A stretch of 64,000 bases of DNA from Mucilaginibacter mallensis (GCF_900105165.1 NZ_LT629740.1:992001-1056000), one strand, 5' to 3'; positions 18,398 through 26,600 are shown, counted from the stretch's first letter. Made by a program: numbers and translations. Notes: a model not told the origin generated them from the letters alone.

Positions 18398-19444
18398 TAA
18401 TTCGGTAACAGAATTAGGTATTATTTTTTGTTGTTTAGGGAGGCCATATCGATAGGTTTTTTGCCGTTGATGCCTTGATGTGGACGTTCCCAGTTGTAGT
18501 AGACGAGATACTTTAAGAGTTCGTCTTCCAATTCTTCTAGACTGTCAAAGTCTGTATCTTCAATCAGGTCTTCTTTAAGCGTTCGCCAGAAGCGTTCCAC
18601 CTTGCCGTTGGTTTGTGGCCGGTAAGGCTGCATATAACGGCGCTTAATGCCTGTTTCCATCAGCATTCTTTCGAAGGGATGGTTGCGTTTTTGCAAACTG
18701 GTGGAAGTACCGAACTCCGGGCCATTATCAGCAATGACCTCCTCGAACTGGATACCGAACTCCCGCTTAAGTGCCTGCATGCAATGCAGGGCAGTAAACA
18801 TAGTGGTAAGCGCGGTGATGTCCGGCATCACCTGTGCCCAGGCCAGGCGGGAATAATCGTCCAATACGCAAATCAGGTAAAGCTTCCTGCTTTGTCCCCT
18901 GATCACGCTTTTACTCAGGTGATGACAGTCAATATGTCCTAACTGGCCCATACGTTCTTTGATGATCTTTCGCTTTACTTCTTTATCTGCGACGGTTAAA
19001 CGGTTCTTATTGTGCCGCTTCAGGATGTTGTATACGCCTGAAGGCGATGGCGTAAAGTTATTAGCTTTTTGCTTAAACTGGTCGGCTATCTCGAACTTAT
19101 TGCAGCCCCTCAACCGAAGGTCAAGTACTTGCTGCTCATCTTCAGGAGCGGGGCGTCGTGTACTGTACTTTGGCCCTCGTTTGGCAGGCAGCAGATCCTG
19201 TTCATTACCTGATTGTTTAAAACGGTTATAATACAGTAAAAAACTCCTTGGATCGGTATCATGGGCCGCATAAAACTCTTTGGCAAACCTGTAGTTCAGA
19301 TGTTCACCCCGTTTAACCTGCTCATATTCGCTGATCAGAAAACGGTACTTATTCAGATAATTCCGTTTTAATGTGAGGTCATTATTAATGTTGCGCATAA
19401 CTTTCTTAGCTTATTTGTTTAAAGCTAATTCTGTTACCGAATTA
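18398..19444 (-). mobile_element. IS481-type insertion sequence, apparently intact
   Basis: A 1047 bp element bounded by perfect 20 bp inverted repeats: TAATTCGGTAACAGAATTAG at 18398-18417 and its complement at 19425-19444. It holds one intact DDE transposase gene. Target duplication is not obvious: a 2 bp TA at each outer edge is possible, and nothing longer matches. It has landed between R2 copy 2 with its REP half-site and the LytTR regulator gene. The next gene's stop codon is 70 bp away. Confidence 0.9.
18421..19398 (-). CDS. IS481-family transposase
   Basis: This 325 aa transposase has an N-terminal helix-turn-helix region (about 10-130, with RGCNKFEIADQFKQ) and an integrase-type core. 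The catalytic triad is complete: Asp157 (HIDCHHL), Asp224 (IADNGPEFG) and Glu268 (NGKVERFWRTLKED). The ending YYNWERPHQGINGKKPIDM is typical of IS481/IS3 relatives. It is one uninterrupted frame without the frameshift used by IS3, which favours IS481. It fills the whole space between the terminal repeats, so the element should be active. Confidence 0.95.
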   Translation of the reverse strand: MRNINNDLTLKRNYLNKYRFLISEYEQVKRGEHLNYRFAKEFYAAHDTDPRSFLLYYNRFKQSGNEQDLLPAKRGPKYSTRRPAPEDEQQVLDLRLRGCNKFEIADQFKQKANNFTPSPSGVYNILKRHNKNRLTVADKEVKRKIIKERMGQLGHIDCHHLSKSVIRGQSRKLYLICVLDDYSRLAWAQVMPDITALTTMFTALHCMQALKREFGIQFEEVIADNGPEFGTSTSLQKRNHPFERMLMETGIKRRYMQPYRPQTNGKVERFWRTLKEDLIEDTDFDSLEELEDELLKYLVYYNWERPHQGINGKKPIDMASLNNKK

Positions 19445-19513
19445 TCTGACCTTTACAGCAATGACGCACGGGGAAAATACCCGAAATCGAACATCCGCAA
19501 ATCCCAAATCACT

Positions 19514-20260
19514 TTATATCCCCAACACCTGCTTCAACTTTACATACCCCGTTTTACTTACCGGTATTTTAGCGCCGGATTTCAGGATGGCGAGGTGACT
19601 GTCCTTTTCATAAGGATCGATACGGGTTATTTGCTGTATGGCAACCATATAGGAGCGGTGCACACGCACAAAATAGCGCGGGTCGAGAGTTTGCTCAAAG
19701 AAATTCATGGTTTTGTTTTTGAGGTAGGAACCTTCCTGGGTAAAGACGCTTACATAATCATCATCAGCCTGCAGGTATATCACATCCGATACGGGGATGA
19801 TCTTTACCTTGGTGCCTGTTTTTACCACAATACGCTCATGCTGGGCCGGCGACTGGGAAACAGCTTCCAGCAGTTCTTCGGTCTGTTTGGCGGGTTTTAC
19901 GCTTGGCGACTGTGCCAGATATTTTTCAACGGCCTTATTAAAACGATCCTTGCTGAATGGCTTTAACAGGTAATCAACAGCGTGTGCCTCAAATGCTTTT
20001 ATGGCATACTCATCAAAGGCGGTGGTGAATATTACTGATGGCTGGTTCTCCACCAGCTCCAGCATTTCAAAGCCGTTTATCTTGGGCATTTGCACATCAA
20101 GAAAGATCAGGTCGGGTTGGTACTGATGGATAGCTTTCAGGCCTTCAAAGCCGTCATTACATTCCTGCATAACCTCTATCTGGTCGTTAAAGGCTTGTAA
20201 ATACTCCAATACAACCATTCTTGCCAATGGCTCGTCGTCAATAACTAAGGCGCGTTTCAT
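19514..20260 (-). CDS. LytTR-family response regulator
   Basis: A 248 aa regulator with a receiver domain at about 1-120, phospho-acceptor Asp55 (LIFLDVQMPK), conserved Asp8/Asp9 and Lys in LLKPFSKDRF, and a LytTR DNA-binding domain at about 145-246 (KVKIIPVSDVIYLQADDDYV ... FVRVHRSYMVAIQQI). The start codon overlaps the kinase stop by 4 bp (ATGA), so the two are translationally coupled. It is the last gene of the five-gene operon 22959 to 19514. Its targets are likely to include that operon, but no direct-repeat operator was identified. Confidence 0.95.
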   Translation of the reverse strand: MKRALVIDDEPLARMVVLEYLQAFNDQIEVMQECNDGFEGLKAIHQYQPDLIFLDVQMPKINGFEMLELVENQPSVIFTTAFDEYAIKAFEAHAVDYLLKPFSKDRFNKAVEKYLAQSPSVKPAKQTEELLEAVSQSPAQHERIVVKTGTKVKIIPVSDVIYLQADDDYVSVFTQEGSYLKNKTMNFFEQTLDPRYFVRVHRSYMVAIQQITRIDPYEKDSHLAILKSGAKIPVSKTGYVKLKQVLGI

Positions 20261-21288
20261 AGCTGCGGAATTTTTATAATGGTTGTAAATATATTATCAT
20301 TTTGGTGGGTTTCCATCAGATCGTTGCGGGCAAAAAGCAAATAAAGCCTGCGTTGTACGCCGCGTAATCCAAAACCGGTGCCCTTAGGGCGTGATGTTTG
20401 CGGGTCGTAAGGGTTTTGTACCATTATCACCAGGTTATTACCCTCAATTTCGCCACGGATGCTTACGGTTACTTTTTCGGTGGTATCATACAAGCCGAAT
20501 TTAATGGCATTCTCCACAATTGGCTGTAATAACATGGATGGTAGTAAGCCTTCGCCGCAATGTTTATCGCAGCTGATCTCGGTATCCAAACGGTGACCGA
20601 ACCGCACTTTCTCAATATCTAAATAGAGATTTAAATGCTGTAGCTCATCATTCAACGGCACTAACAGCTGGTCGTCTTTTTTTAAAGTGCCACGTAAAAA
20701 GTCGGATAACTGGTGTATCATTTTGCGGGCTTCATCAGGCTTAAAACCTATCAGCGCGTTAATGGAGTTAAGGCTGTTGAATAAAAAGTGCGGCTGCAAT
20801 TGCTGGCGCAGATTATACAGCTCCGCATCGCGGGCCAGTTTTTCGGCTTCTGATTTACGTTTTTCAGTTTGCTTATGATCCTGTTGGGAGTACCATAGCA
20901 TACTGATCATAGCCATCCAGCCTATCGCCAAAAAATCGGTAAAAAAACGGATGGTTAATGATTGCGACAAAAAGTGAATATAAACTGTGCTGATACTTAG
21001 GTAGGGGATTATCCACCTGCAGCCTGCGGTACAAATGCCGGCCAGTGCCAGGCACCACATTAATAAGTTTATGTAGCTGCCCTTACCCGGCTGGTAGTAG
21101 CGCAGGTTGTTGTTGATGAGCCAGCAGGCGGCCGCTAATAATATGGAACTTACAATACCATCAGTTAAGGCTATATACCATATAAAACCAAAATCATGCA
21201 CTATATAGGCAACCAGGGCAGTCCATGCCAGGCCGCAGGCTATCAGTAAGCCGTATAGTCGTGATGATGATATTGATAATAAAGCCAA
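20257..21288 (-). CDS. LytS-type sensor histidine kinase
   Basis: A 343 aa membrane kinase with four or five hydrophobic helices in residues 9-132 and no large extracytoplasmic sensor loop. The His_kinase domain carries LRQQLQPHFLFNSLNSINAL with phospho-acceptor His167, and a GHKL ATPase domain follows (LLQPIVENAIKFGL, then GTGFGLRGVQRRL as the G box). It is the cognate partner of the overlapping LytTR regulator. The start is a TTG at 21288. A stop codon lies two codons upstream and no ATG follows until the third helix, so the TTG is essentially forced. As with LiaS-like kinases, the signal probably arises within the membrane or through the LiaF-like protein encoded upstream. Confidence 0.93.
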   Translation of the reverse strand: MALLSISSSRLYGLLIACGLAWTALVAYIVHDFGFIWYIALTDGIVSSILLAAACWLINNNLRYYQPGKGSYINLLMWCLALAGICTAGCRWIIPYLSISTVYIHFLSQSLTIRFFTDFLAIGWMAMISMLWYSQQDHKQTEKRKSEAEKLARDAELYNLRQQLQPHFLFNSLNSINALIGFKPDEARKMIHQLSDFLRGTLKKDDQLLVPLNDELQHLNLYLDIEKVRFGHRLDTEISCDKHCGEGLLPSMLLQPIVENAIKFGLYDTTEKVTVSIRGEIEGNNLVIMVQNPYDPQTSRPKGTGFGLRGVQRRLYLLFARNDLMETHQNDNIFTTIIKIPQL

Positions 21289-21310
21289 AACTTACAGTAT
21301 AGTTGGTTAA

Positions 21311-21646
21311 TTAATTTTTCATTCCTAAAAGGGCCGATTTATGGTGTGCCCATGCTATGTACAGATCGGCATCGTGTGTTTCATGTATGTTATAATACAG
21401 TTCGGTGCCATCTTTAAGTTCGCCAAGCTGGTTAAGTTCGGCTACATCAATAAACTGCCATTGTACGGTTTGCTTATTGTTGTTTAAAAAGCTATCCTGA
21501 TTTGCGTGGCCTATATGGCTGGCTTTTTCAAAGGCTATATGTTCGCTATCGGCATTTATGAGCCTTAATTGTTCATCAAATTGCGCATGATGGTTACCAT
21601 CGCCGCTGATCACCCTGAAAACTAATTTTGCTACGTACCAATTCAT
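21311..21646 (-). CDS. DUF4288 domain-containing protein
   Basis: A 111 aa soluble protein beginning MNWYVAKLVFRVISGDGNHHAQFDEQLRLI, the pattern I know as DUF4288 (small alpha/beta proteins of unknown role). The middle holds VQWQFIDVAELNQLGELKDG and the end has the helix DLYIAWAHHKSALLG. I chose the ATG at 21646 over a TTG two codons upstream. It sits in the operon between the LiaF-like protein and the kinase, 17 bp and 22 bp from its neighbours, so it is very likely co-expressed with them. Its link to cell-envelope sensing is unexplored as far as I know. Confidence 0.85.
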   Translation of the reverse strand: MNWYVAKLVFRVISGDGNHHAQFDEQLRLINADSEHIAFEKASHIGHANQDSFLNNNKQTVQWQFIDVAELNQLGELKDGTELYYNIHETHDADLYIAWAHHKSALLGMKN

Positions 21647-21669
21647 AATCAAACTAATTTTAATCTTAA

Positions 21670-22551
21670 TTAATAGCTGCGTACATCTACGCCGGCAAAA
21701 ATTGAAACTCCTTTTAGTACCAGTACCTTGCTGCCATCTGCTCCGGCTGATTTGATGCGTTTATCATCAACGCTGCCAAACACGGCTGCCATATCTGATA
21801 CTACCTGCCAGTTTGATGGCACAATGATCTTGGTACCGCCAAATATCTGGGTAATATCAATTACTACGCGGCCCTGTATATCGGCCTGGGTAAAATCAAG
21901 TTCGGCACCGCCAAAAATGTTCACTATTTCGCCGCCCTTAAAGTTTTTTGAGAGGATGGTTTTGTTAACACCGCCAAAAACTGATACGGTATCTAAATAA
22001 TCATCGCCCTTTAAAAATGCACTTTTATAGCTGCCGGTAGGCGGGATATTTGTTGAGCCTGTACTTGTATTAGCGCTCGATCCGGTTCCTGCGGGATCCT
22101 GTGGTGCATCAACCGGGGTAACCGGGGTAATTACAGGTTCGAAAGGGTTATCACTGCGGTACTGGTGTTTGTTCCATTTATCTTCCCATTTCCGGCTCCA
22201 TTTATCCTGGTCGCCGGGATGGCTGCGCCTAACTATGAGCCATATGCCGAATACGATGATGGCAAGCGGCCATATTGCGGCATGCACATTGTAATCGGGC
22301 AGGGCATCATCCAGTAAGAAAACACAGCCTATAAGCAGCATAATGAGCCAGGAGGAATTACGGAAATTGCTTCTGGCGCCTACAAATAATCCCCATATGA
22401 TAAGCCACATGGGCCACCTGAACAACCAGTGCGGGAAGAAGAAGAAGTCGAGTTGCTGGAACAGGAAAATGATACCTATCCCCAGCAAAATAAGTCCGGC
22501 AAATACTTTGCCTTTACCGGGCTCTTTTGGATATTCTATATTGTCACTCAT
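21670..22551 (-). CDS. LiaF-like envelope stress protein (DUF5668 membrane part plus C-terminal beta domain)
   Basis: 293 aa. Residues 12-110 contain four short membrane helices in the DUF5668 pattern (GKVFAGLILLGIGIIFLFQQL ... FPHWLFRWPMWLIIWGLFVG). A polar Pro/Thr/Ser linker covers about 118-170, and residues 175-293 form a LiaF/DUF2154-type beta domain (DTVSVFGGVNKTILSKNFKG ... VFGGAELDF ... IFGGTKIIVP). In Firmicutes LiaF restrains the LiaRS system that senses lipid-II-active antibiotics. Linkage to a LytS/LytTR pair suggests the same role here, which is inference. It is the second gene of the operon. Confidence 0.9.
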   Translation of the reverse strand: MSDNIEYPKEPGKGKVFAGLILLGIGIIFLFQQLDFFFFPHWLFRWPMWLIIWGLFVGARSNFRNSSWLIMLLIGCVFLLDDALPDYNVHAAIWPLAIIVFGIWLIVRRSHPGDQDKWSRKWEDKWNKHQYRSDNPFEPVITPVTPVDAPQDPAGTGSSANTSTGSTNIPPTGSYKSAFLKGDDYLDTVSVFGGVNKTILSKNFKGGEIVNIFGGAELDFTQADIQGRVVIDITQIFGGTKIIVPSNWQVVSDMAAVFGSVDDKRIKSAGADGSKVLVLKGVSIFAGVDVRSY

Positions 22552-22563
22552 GATATTTCTTTA

Positions 22564-22959
22564 TTAAATGTTGTTAATGTTGCCTGTAGTGCTGTCATTG
22601 CGTTTTTCCCAATGAGCGCCGTTCCAGCGTTGGTCGTGCCTCATGATCTGGTGTACGCCAAAAGCTATCAGCAACAATGGCCAAATGGTGCCTGCACCTA
22701 AAGCCGGTATAATATTAGGCAATAAAAATATAACACCAAGCATAACGTAAATAATCCAGTTGGTTTTTTTGAAATTATGTTTGGCGCCCACATATAAGCC
22801 GAAGATAATTAATATTAACGGCCAGCTAAAAAGCCAGTGCGGGAATAAAAAGAAACCTATATGTTTAAACAATAGGGCAAGGCCTATTACCAGGAAAATC
22901 ATACCTGTTGTGGTCTTAGCGTTATGTGCTGGTTGTGGATTGTTTATTTGATTTTCCAT
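22564..22959 (-). CDS. DUF5668 membrane protein (LiaI/LiaF N-terminal-like)
   Basis: A 131 aa protein with the same four-helix membrane module as the following gene (GMIFLVIGLALLFKHIGFFLFPHWLFSWPLILIIFGLYVG) but no C-terminal beta domain. The N-terminal 15 residues are polar. It looks like a partial duplicate of its neighbour or a dedicated partner. It is the first gene of the operon, and the promoter should lie in 22960-23050, where I see no convincing TAnnTTTG match. Confidence 0.88.
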   Translation of the reverse strand: MENQINNPQPAHNAKTTTGMIFLVIGLALLFKHIGFFLFPHWLFSWPLILIIFGLYVGAKHNFKKTNWIIYVMLGVIFLLPNIIPALGAGTIWPLLLIAFGVHQIMRHDQRWNGAHWEKRNDSTTGNINNI

Positions 22960-23158
22960 GATCTTTCTAATTTTAAATCTTAACCAAATGTACAGCGCAT
23001 AACAGGGCCACCCTATGCAATATTGGTAGTATGAATAAAGATGTCGGTGAGTTGGGAAAAATAGTCGGTGAAAAATTGGCGGGATTGATTGCCCGATAAA
23101 ATATTCTGATGTGTATTGAGGATTTATTTTATTTTTAGGAGAAATTTAAACCTATATA

Positions 23159-23881
23159 ATGTTACAAAGTACAAACTTAGAAATCCCGGAAAGCGATAAG
23201 GAAAAACCCGCTAATAAAGCTAAATATATAACCGCGGCCTACAATGTTATAGGTATAATTGTGGGGCTTATTGGACTCTTTTCCGATAAAGATAAGAATG
23301 GTTTAATAGCATTACTTATGTATCCGATATTGGGTATTGTACTTGTATTATTTGGGAAAGGAGGAATTAAACTTATTTCTGATGACAAAAGCAGAATATA
23401 TGGTTCAATAAACATCGGCTTTTTAATTACTTCATTATTTGTATTTCTTAAGTCGTTAGATGATTATACTTTATTTCAAACAACGAATCTTTGGTTACCG
23501 TTTATCATTATCAGTATAATTATTTTAAGTGCTCTTTATATAGTTGGTATTAACCCATTTGTAGGAAAGATCAGGATAGATGCAATTTTTATAACAGCTA
23601 TAGGCTTAATGTATGCTTATGGCAGCACCAGACAAATCAATTGCGCATTTGATTATTCATATCCAAAAAGTTACAATGCTATAATACTTGGTCATAGAGA
23701 GCATCGGGGTAAACATGACGCGTGGTATCTAACCTTAACACCTTGGGGGCCGATGCCGCAAGTTAGGGAAGAAGAAATTGATGGTTGGTTATATGACCAT
23801 ACCTCAATAGGCGATACCGTAAAAGTAAACTTTAAACAAGGCCTGTTGCATATTCCCTGGTTTGTCGTTACCAAAAACTAA
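23159..23881 (+). CDS. Hypothetical membrane protein, 240 aa
   Basis: Not recognised. Hydrophobic helices lie at about residues 24-42, 48-66, 81-97, 109-130 and 139-155, and a soluble C-terminal domain of about 80 residues follows (NAIILGHREHRGKHDAWYLTL ... HTSIGDTVKVNFKQGLLHIPWF), which has the look of a small beta domain. The gene is AT-richer than its neighbours. Its stop codon overlaps that of aguA on the other strand by 4 bp at 23878-23881. No operon partner is present. Confidence 0.7.
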   Translation: MLQSTNLEIPESDKEKPANKAKYITAAYNVIGIIVGLIGLFSDKDKNGLIALLMYPILGIVLVLFGKGGIKLISDDKSRIYGSINIGFLITSLFVFLKSLDDYTLFQTTNLWLPFIIISIIILSALYIVGINPFVGKIRIDAIFITAIGLMYAYGSTRQINCAFDYSYPKSYNAIILGHREHRGKHDAWYLTLTPWGPMPQVREEEIDGWLYDHTSIGDTVKVNFKQGLLHIPWFVVTKN

Positions 23882-24951
23882 ACCGCCGGTTCCTGCTGAC
23901 TCAAACAATGGAAACTACCCAATCCCCAGATAATATCGGTAGAATCAATACCCACAACTTTACGGTCGGGGAAGCATTGCTGCAGTATTTCAAGCGCTAT
24001 GGCATCCTTATCGCAACGATAGGTTGGTACAACTACAGCCGCATTGCCGATGTAAAAGTTAGCGTAGGAGGCAGGTAAACGCTGGTCGTCATAAATAACA
24101 GGATCGGGCATTGGCAGTTCAATAATATTGAGTGGTTTGCCATTCAGCAGGCGCATGGTTTTAAGGATTTCCAGGTTTTCTTGCAATATGTGGTAGTTCT
24201 CGTCTTCAGGATTATCCTCAACAACGGTTACCACGGTATCTTCATTTACAAAGCGGGTAATATCATCAATATGGCCGTCGGTATCGTCACCTATAATGCC
24301 ATCGCCCAGCCATAGCACCTGCTCAACACCGTAGTAATTTTGCAAGTATTGTTCTATTTGTTCTTTGGTGAGATGCGGGTTGCGGTTCTCGTTCAGCAGG
24401 CAGGCGGTGGTGGTTAACACAGTGCCTTTGCCATTAAAATCAACCGAACCGCCTTCCATCACAATACCCGGATTATAAACCGGCAAGCCAAAATGCTCGC
24501 CTATTTTGGTTGGGATAACATCATCCAGATCAAACGGTGGATATTTGCCACCCCAGGCGTTATAACCCCAGTCGACGATAACTTTCTCCTTAGTATCGCT
24601 ATTGATCAAAAACGCTGGTCCATGATCGCGGCACCAGGCATCATTGGTTGGGAATTCGAAAAATTCAACTTTAGTCAGATCGACACCAACAGCCAGCAAT
24701 TGCTCCTTAGCAAAAGCAGTCATTTGCTCATCAACTACATTTATGCGCACCAGTTCGCCTTCGGTTAATACCTTAACAAACTCAGCGTATTTGCTGTATA
24801 TCATGCCGATCTTCTCCGGCCATGATTCCTCTTTATGAGGCCAGCTCAGCCAGGTAGCAGTATGTGGTGCCCATTCAGCGGGGAAGTGGAAGCCACTACC
24901 AGTCGGAAAGTCGGAAAGTCCGGAAGTCCGGAAGTTTTGATTTGCTGCCAT
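23878..24951 (-). CDS. aguA: Agmatine deiminase
   Basis: AguA (357 aa) converts agmatine to N-carbamoylputrescine and ammonia. It has the peptidyl-arginine-deiminase fold with its catalytic set: WCRDHGP (Asp/His), MEGGSVDFNG (Glu), DDTDGHIDDITRF (His) and the nucleophile Cys349 in GLGSFHCLSQQEP. It forms the arginine-to-putrescine route with aguB upstream. The first 18 or so residues are unusual: codons 6-17 are written by the simple repeat GGAAGTCCGGAAGTC (24901-24940), and the family block GFHFPAEWAPHTATWLSWP begins only at about residue 20. No other start codon is available before that block. Confidence 0.96.
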   Translation of the reverse strand: MAANQNFRTSGLSDFPTGSGFHFPAEWAPHTATWLSWPHKEESWPEKIGMIYSKYAEFVKVLTEGELVRINVVDEQMTAFAKEQLLAVGVDLTKVEFFEFPTNDAWCRDHGPAFLINSDTKEKVIVDWGYNAWGGKYPPFDLDDVIPTKIGEHFGLPVYNPGIVMEGGSVDFNGKGTVLTTTACLLNENRNPHLTKEQIEQYLQNYYGVEQVLWLGDGIIGDDTDGHIDDITRFVNEDTVVTVVEDNPEDENYHILQENLEILKTMRLLNGKPLNIIELPMPDPVIYDDQRLPASYANFYIGNAAVVVPTYRCDKDAIALEILQQCFPDRKVVGIDSTDIIWGLGSFHCLSQQEPAV

Positions 24952-25425
24952 ATTATTTTAGCGTATTTCGTAAAGAGTTTAGCATAACGAAAATCTCTTC
25001 ACATTGCTGGTATAGTTTTCTAAAAGTATCTTCTTTAATTAAATCTCTTTTTTGAGCAAGATATAAACATCCGACAACCTCAATATCCGACCGTAAGGCG
25101 TAGCCTAAAAATTTATTAAACTCAGCATTAGATTGTCCTGTTGATCCTTCAGCAATATTTAATGATACAGAATCGGCGGCCCGTTTTATTTGTGCGGTTA
25201 ATACAAAGAGTTCATCTTTCGGGAAAGTTTTAGTTAAAGTATGTATGTCACTTGATAAGTCGACAGCTTTTTGCCAAACCAATAATTTCTCAAACTTAAA
25301 ACTCATTTAGGCTCCTCTATTATTTTCTCTCTTTTCTGACTTCCGGTCTTTCCCGACTTTCGGACTAAAATTACTCGTTTTTTACTTTCGGACTTTCGGT
25401 CTTCCCGACTTTCGGACTAAAATTA
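24901..25425. repeat. Repeat-bounded cassette carrying a four-helix-bundle gene inside aguB-aguA
   Basis: The left boundary is AGTCGGAAAGTCGGAAAGTC and following bases to 24940. The right boundary (25336-25425) holds the complementary words: CCCGACTTTCGGACTAAAAT occurs twice, at about 25352 and 25406. The two boundaries are therefore inverted relative to each other. Between them lies only the four-helix-bundle gene. The right boundary ends on the aguB stop codon and the left one is part of the aguA reading frame. The layout suggests insertion of a unit into a former aguB-aguA junction. Confidence 0.6.
24953..25306 (-). CDS. Four-helix-bundle protein (23S rRNA intervening-sequence protein family)
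   Basis: 117 aa, matching the IVS/S23 four-helix family: MSFKFEKLLVWQKAVDLSSD at the start, then KDELFVLTAQIKRAADSVSLNIAEG (the hallmark 'R A..S...NIAEG'), NKFLGYALRSDIEVVGCLYLA, and a final helix. Relatives occur inside 23S rRNA intervening sequences and as the Avd accessory protein of diversity-generating retroelements. Free-standing copies in Bacteroidota have no established function. It ends 1 bp before the aguA start codon and lies between inverted simple-word repeats. It is not functionally expected between two polyamine genes. Confidence 0.9.
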   Translation of the reverse strand: MSFKFEKLLVWQKAVDLSSDIHTLTKTFPKDELFVLTAQIKRAADSVSLNIAEGSTGQSNAEFNKFLGYALRSDIEVVGCLYLAQKRDLIKEDTFRKLYQQCEEIFVMLNSLRNTLK

Positions 25426-26292
25426 ATCTCCGTCTATCAATCTCTTCGTTATCGGTTGATAAGAATCAATCCTCCTGTCCCTCAAAAATGGCCAGTGACT
25501 CCTGTAGTAATCTGATTTATTGAGGTCAAGATCCTGTACAATGATCTCTTCGTCGGTATGCGATGCCTGGTAAAGCACCCGGCCAAACGGATTGGCAACG
25601 AATGATCCGCCCCAGAAATCAACGCCTGCCTCATGGCCTGAGCGGTTAACGCTTACCACGTGTACGCCGTTTGCAATCGCGTGCGAGCGTTGTATGGTTT
25701 GCCATGCGTTGTATTGCTCGGTATTGGTGGCTTCATCCTGTGTGGTTGCCCAGCCTATGGCGGTTGGATAAAACAATATCTCGGCACCCATTAAAGCGGT
25801 AATGCGGGCAGCTTCGGGGTACCATTGGTCCCAGCAGATAAGCACGCCGATTGTGGCAAATTTGGTTTTGAAAACCTTGTAGCCCAGATCGCCGGGGGTG
25901 AAGTAGAATTTTTCATAAAAACCCGGATCATCGGGGATATGCATTTTGCGGTATTTGCCAAGGTAAGTGCCATCAGCATCCAAAACAGCGGTTGTATTAT
26001 GGTAAACGCCCATAGCACGTTTTTCGAAAAGCGACGCAATTACCACAACGCCTAATTCGGCAGCTACGGCTGATATCGCGTCGGTTGATGGGCCAGGAAT
26101 AGCTTCGGCTAGCTGGAAGTTGTCGTAATTTTCCTCATCGCAAAAATAAAGAGACGTAAACAGCTCCTGTAAACAAACTATCTGCGCGCCCTGTTGGGCC
26201 GCTTCCCTTACTTTAGCAATTGCCTTATCTAAATTCTGTTGTTTGTCGGCAGTGCAGCTCATCTGCACCAGGCCTACTTTTACATTACTCAT
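25423..26292 (-). CDS. aguB: N-carbamoylputrescine amidase (nitrilase superfamily)
   Basis: A 289 aa C-N hydrolase that releases putrescine from N-carbamoylputrescine. The nitrilase triad is Glu43 (VCLQELFTS), Lys116 (GKYRKMHIP) and Cys153 (GVLICWDQWYPE). PGFYEKFYFTPGD and the ending RDRRIDSYQPITKRLIDGD are characteristic of AguB. I start at the ATG at 26292, because the TTG seven codons earlier lies inside the -7 box (26311-26318). It is the first gene of the aguB / four-helix / aguA unit. SpeA, which makes agmatine from arginine, is not in the window. Confidence 0.95.
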   Translation of the reverse strand: MSNVKVGLVQMSCTADKQQNLDKAIAKVREAAQQGAQIVCLQELFTSLYFCDEENYDNFQLAEAIPGPSTDAISAVAAELGVVVIASLFEKRAMGVYHNTTAVLDADGTYLGKYRKMHIPDDPGFYEKFYFTPGDLGYKVFKTKFATIGVLICWDQWYPEAARITALMGAEILFYPTAIGWATTQDEATNTEQYNAWQTIQRSHAIANGVHVVSVNRSGHEAGVDFWGGSFVANPFGRVLYQASHTDEEIIVQDLDLNKSDYYRSHWPFLRDRRIDSYQPITKRLIDGD

Positions 26293-26310
26293 ATACCGCT
26301 TAAATTTCTG

Positions 26311-26318
26311 CAAAAATA
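26311..26318 (-). promoter_or_regulatory. Probable aguB promoter -7 box
   Basis: On the minus strand this reads TATTTTTG, matching TAnnTTTG, 18 bp before the ATG. Confidence 0.45.
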
Positions 26319-26585
26319 AGATTTTAAAGTTAGGGCTATATTAAAAAACAAAAAGGTTATGCTGTGTTGACATTCACCTGTTTAACAATTGTTTATAACC
26401 TGTTTTATGATGTAGTGAAATAAAAGATATTTTTGAATCGGCACATAGTCAATTAATTAACTAAATGGTTGCTTAGGGTTAAAAAAAATACTTGTGGCTC
26501 TGATCAAACAAAAAATTAATGTAAATATCTTATTATCAATATGACAAAACAATGCTTTAGGAATAATCTTGATGCGAAAAATAAT
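26319..26585. other. AT-rich spacer between aguB and the flippase-like gene
   Basis: No gene, repeat family or clear palindrome was recognised. The spacer should contain the divergent promoters. Confidence 0.5.
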
Positions 26586-26593
26586 TAGCTTTG
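26586..26593 (+). promoter_or_regulatory. Promoter -7 box of the flippase-like gene
   Basis: TAGCTTTG matches TAnnTTTG and ends 7 bp before the ATG at 26601, which implies a very short leader. Confidence 0.45.
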
Positions 26594-26600
26594 CAGCCGC

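Noticed and set aside
24953..25306. Reading the four-helix gene as part of a diversity-generating retroelement
   Set aside because: Avd is a relative, but no reverse transcriptase, template repeat or variable repeat is present in the window.
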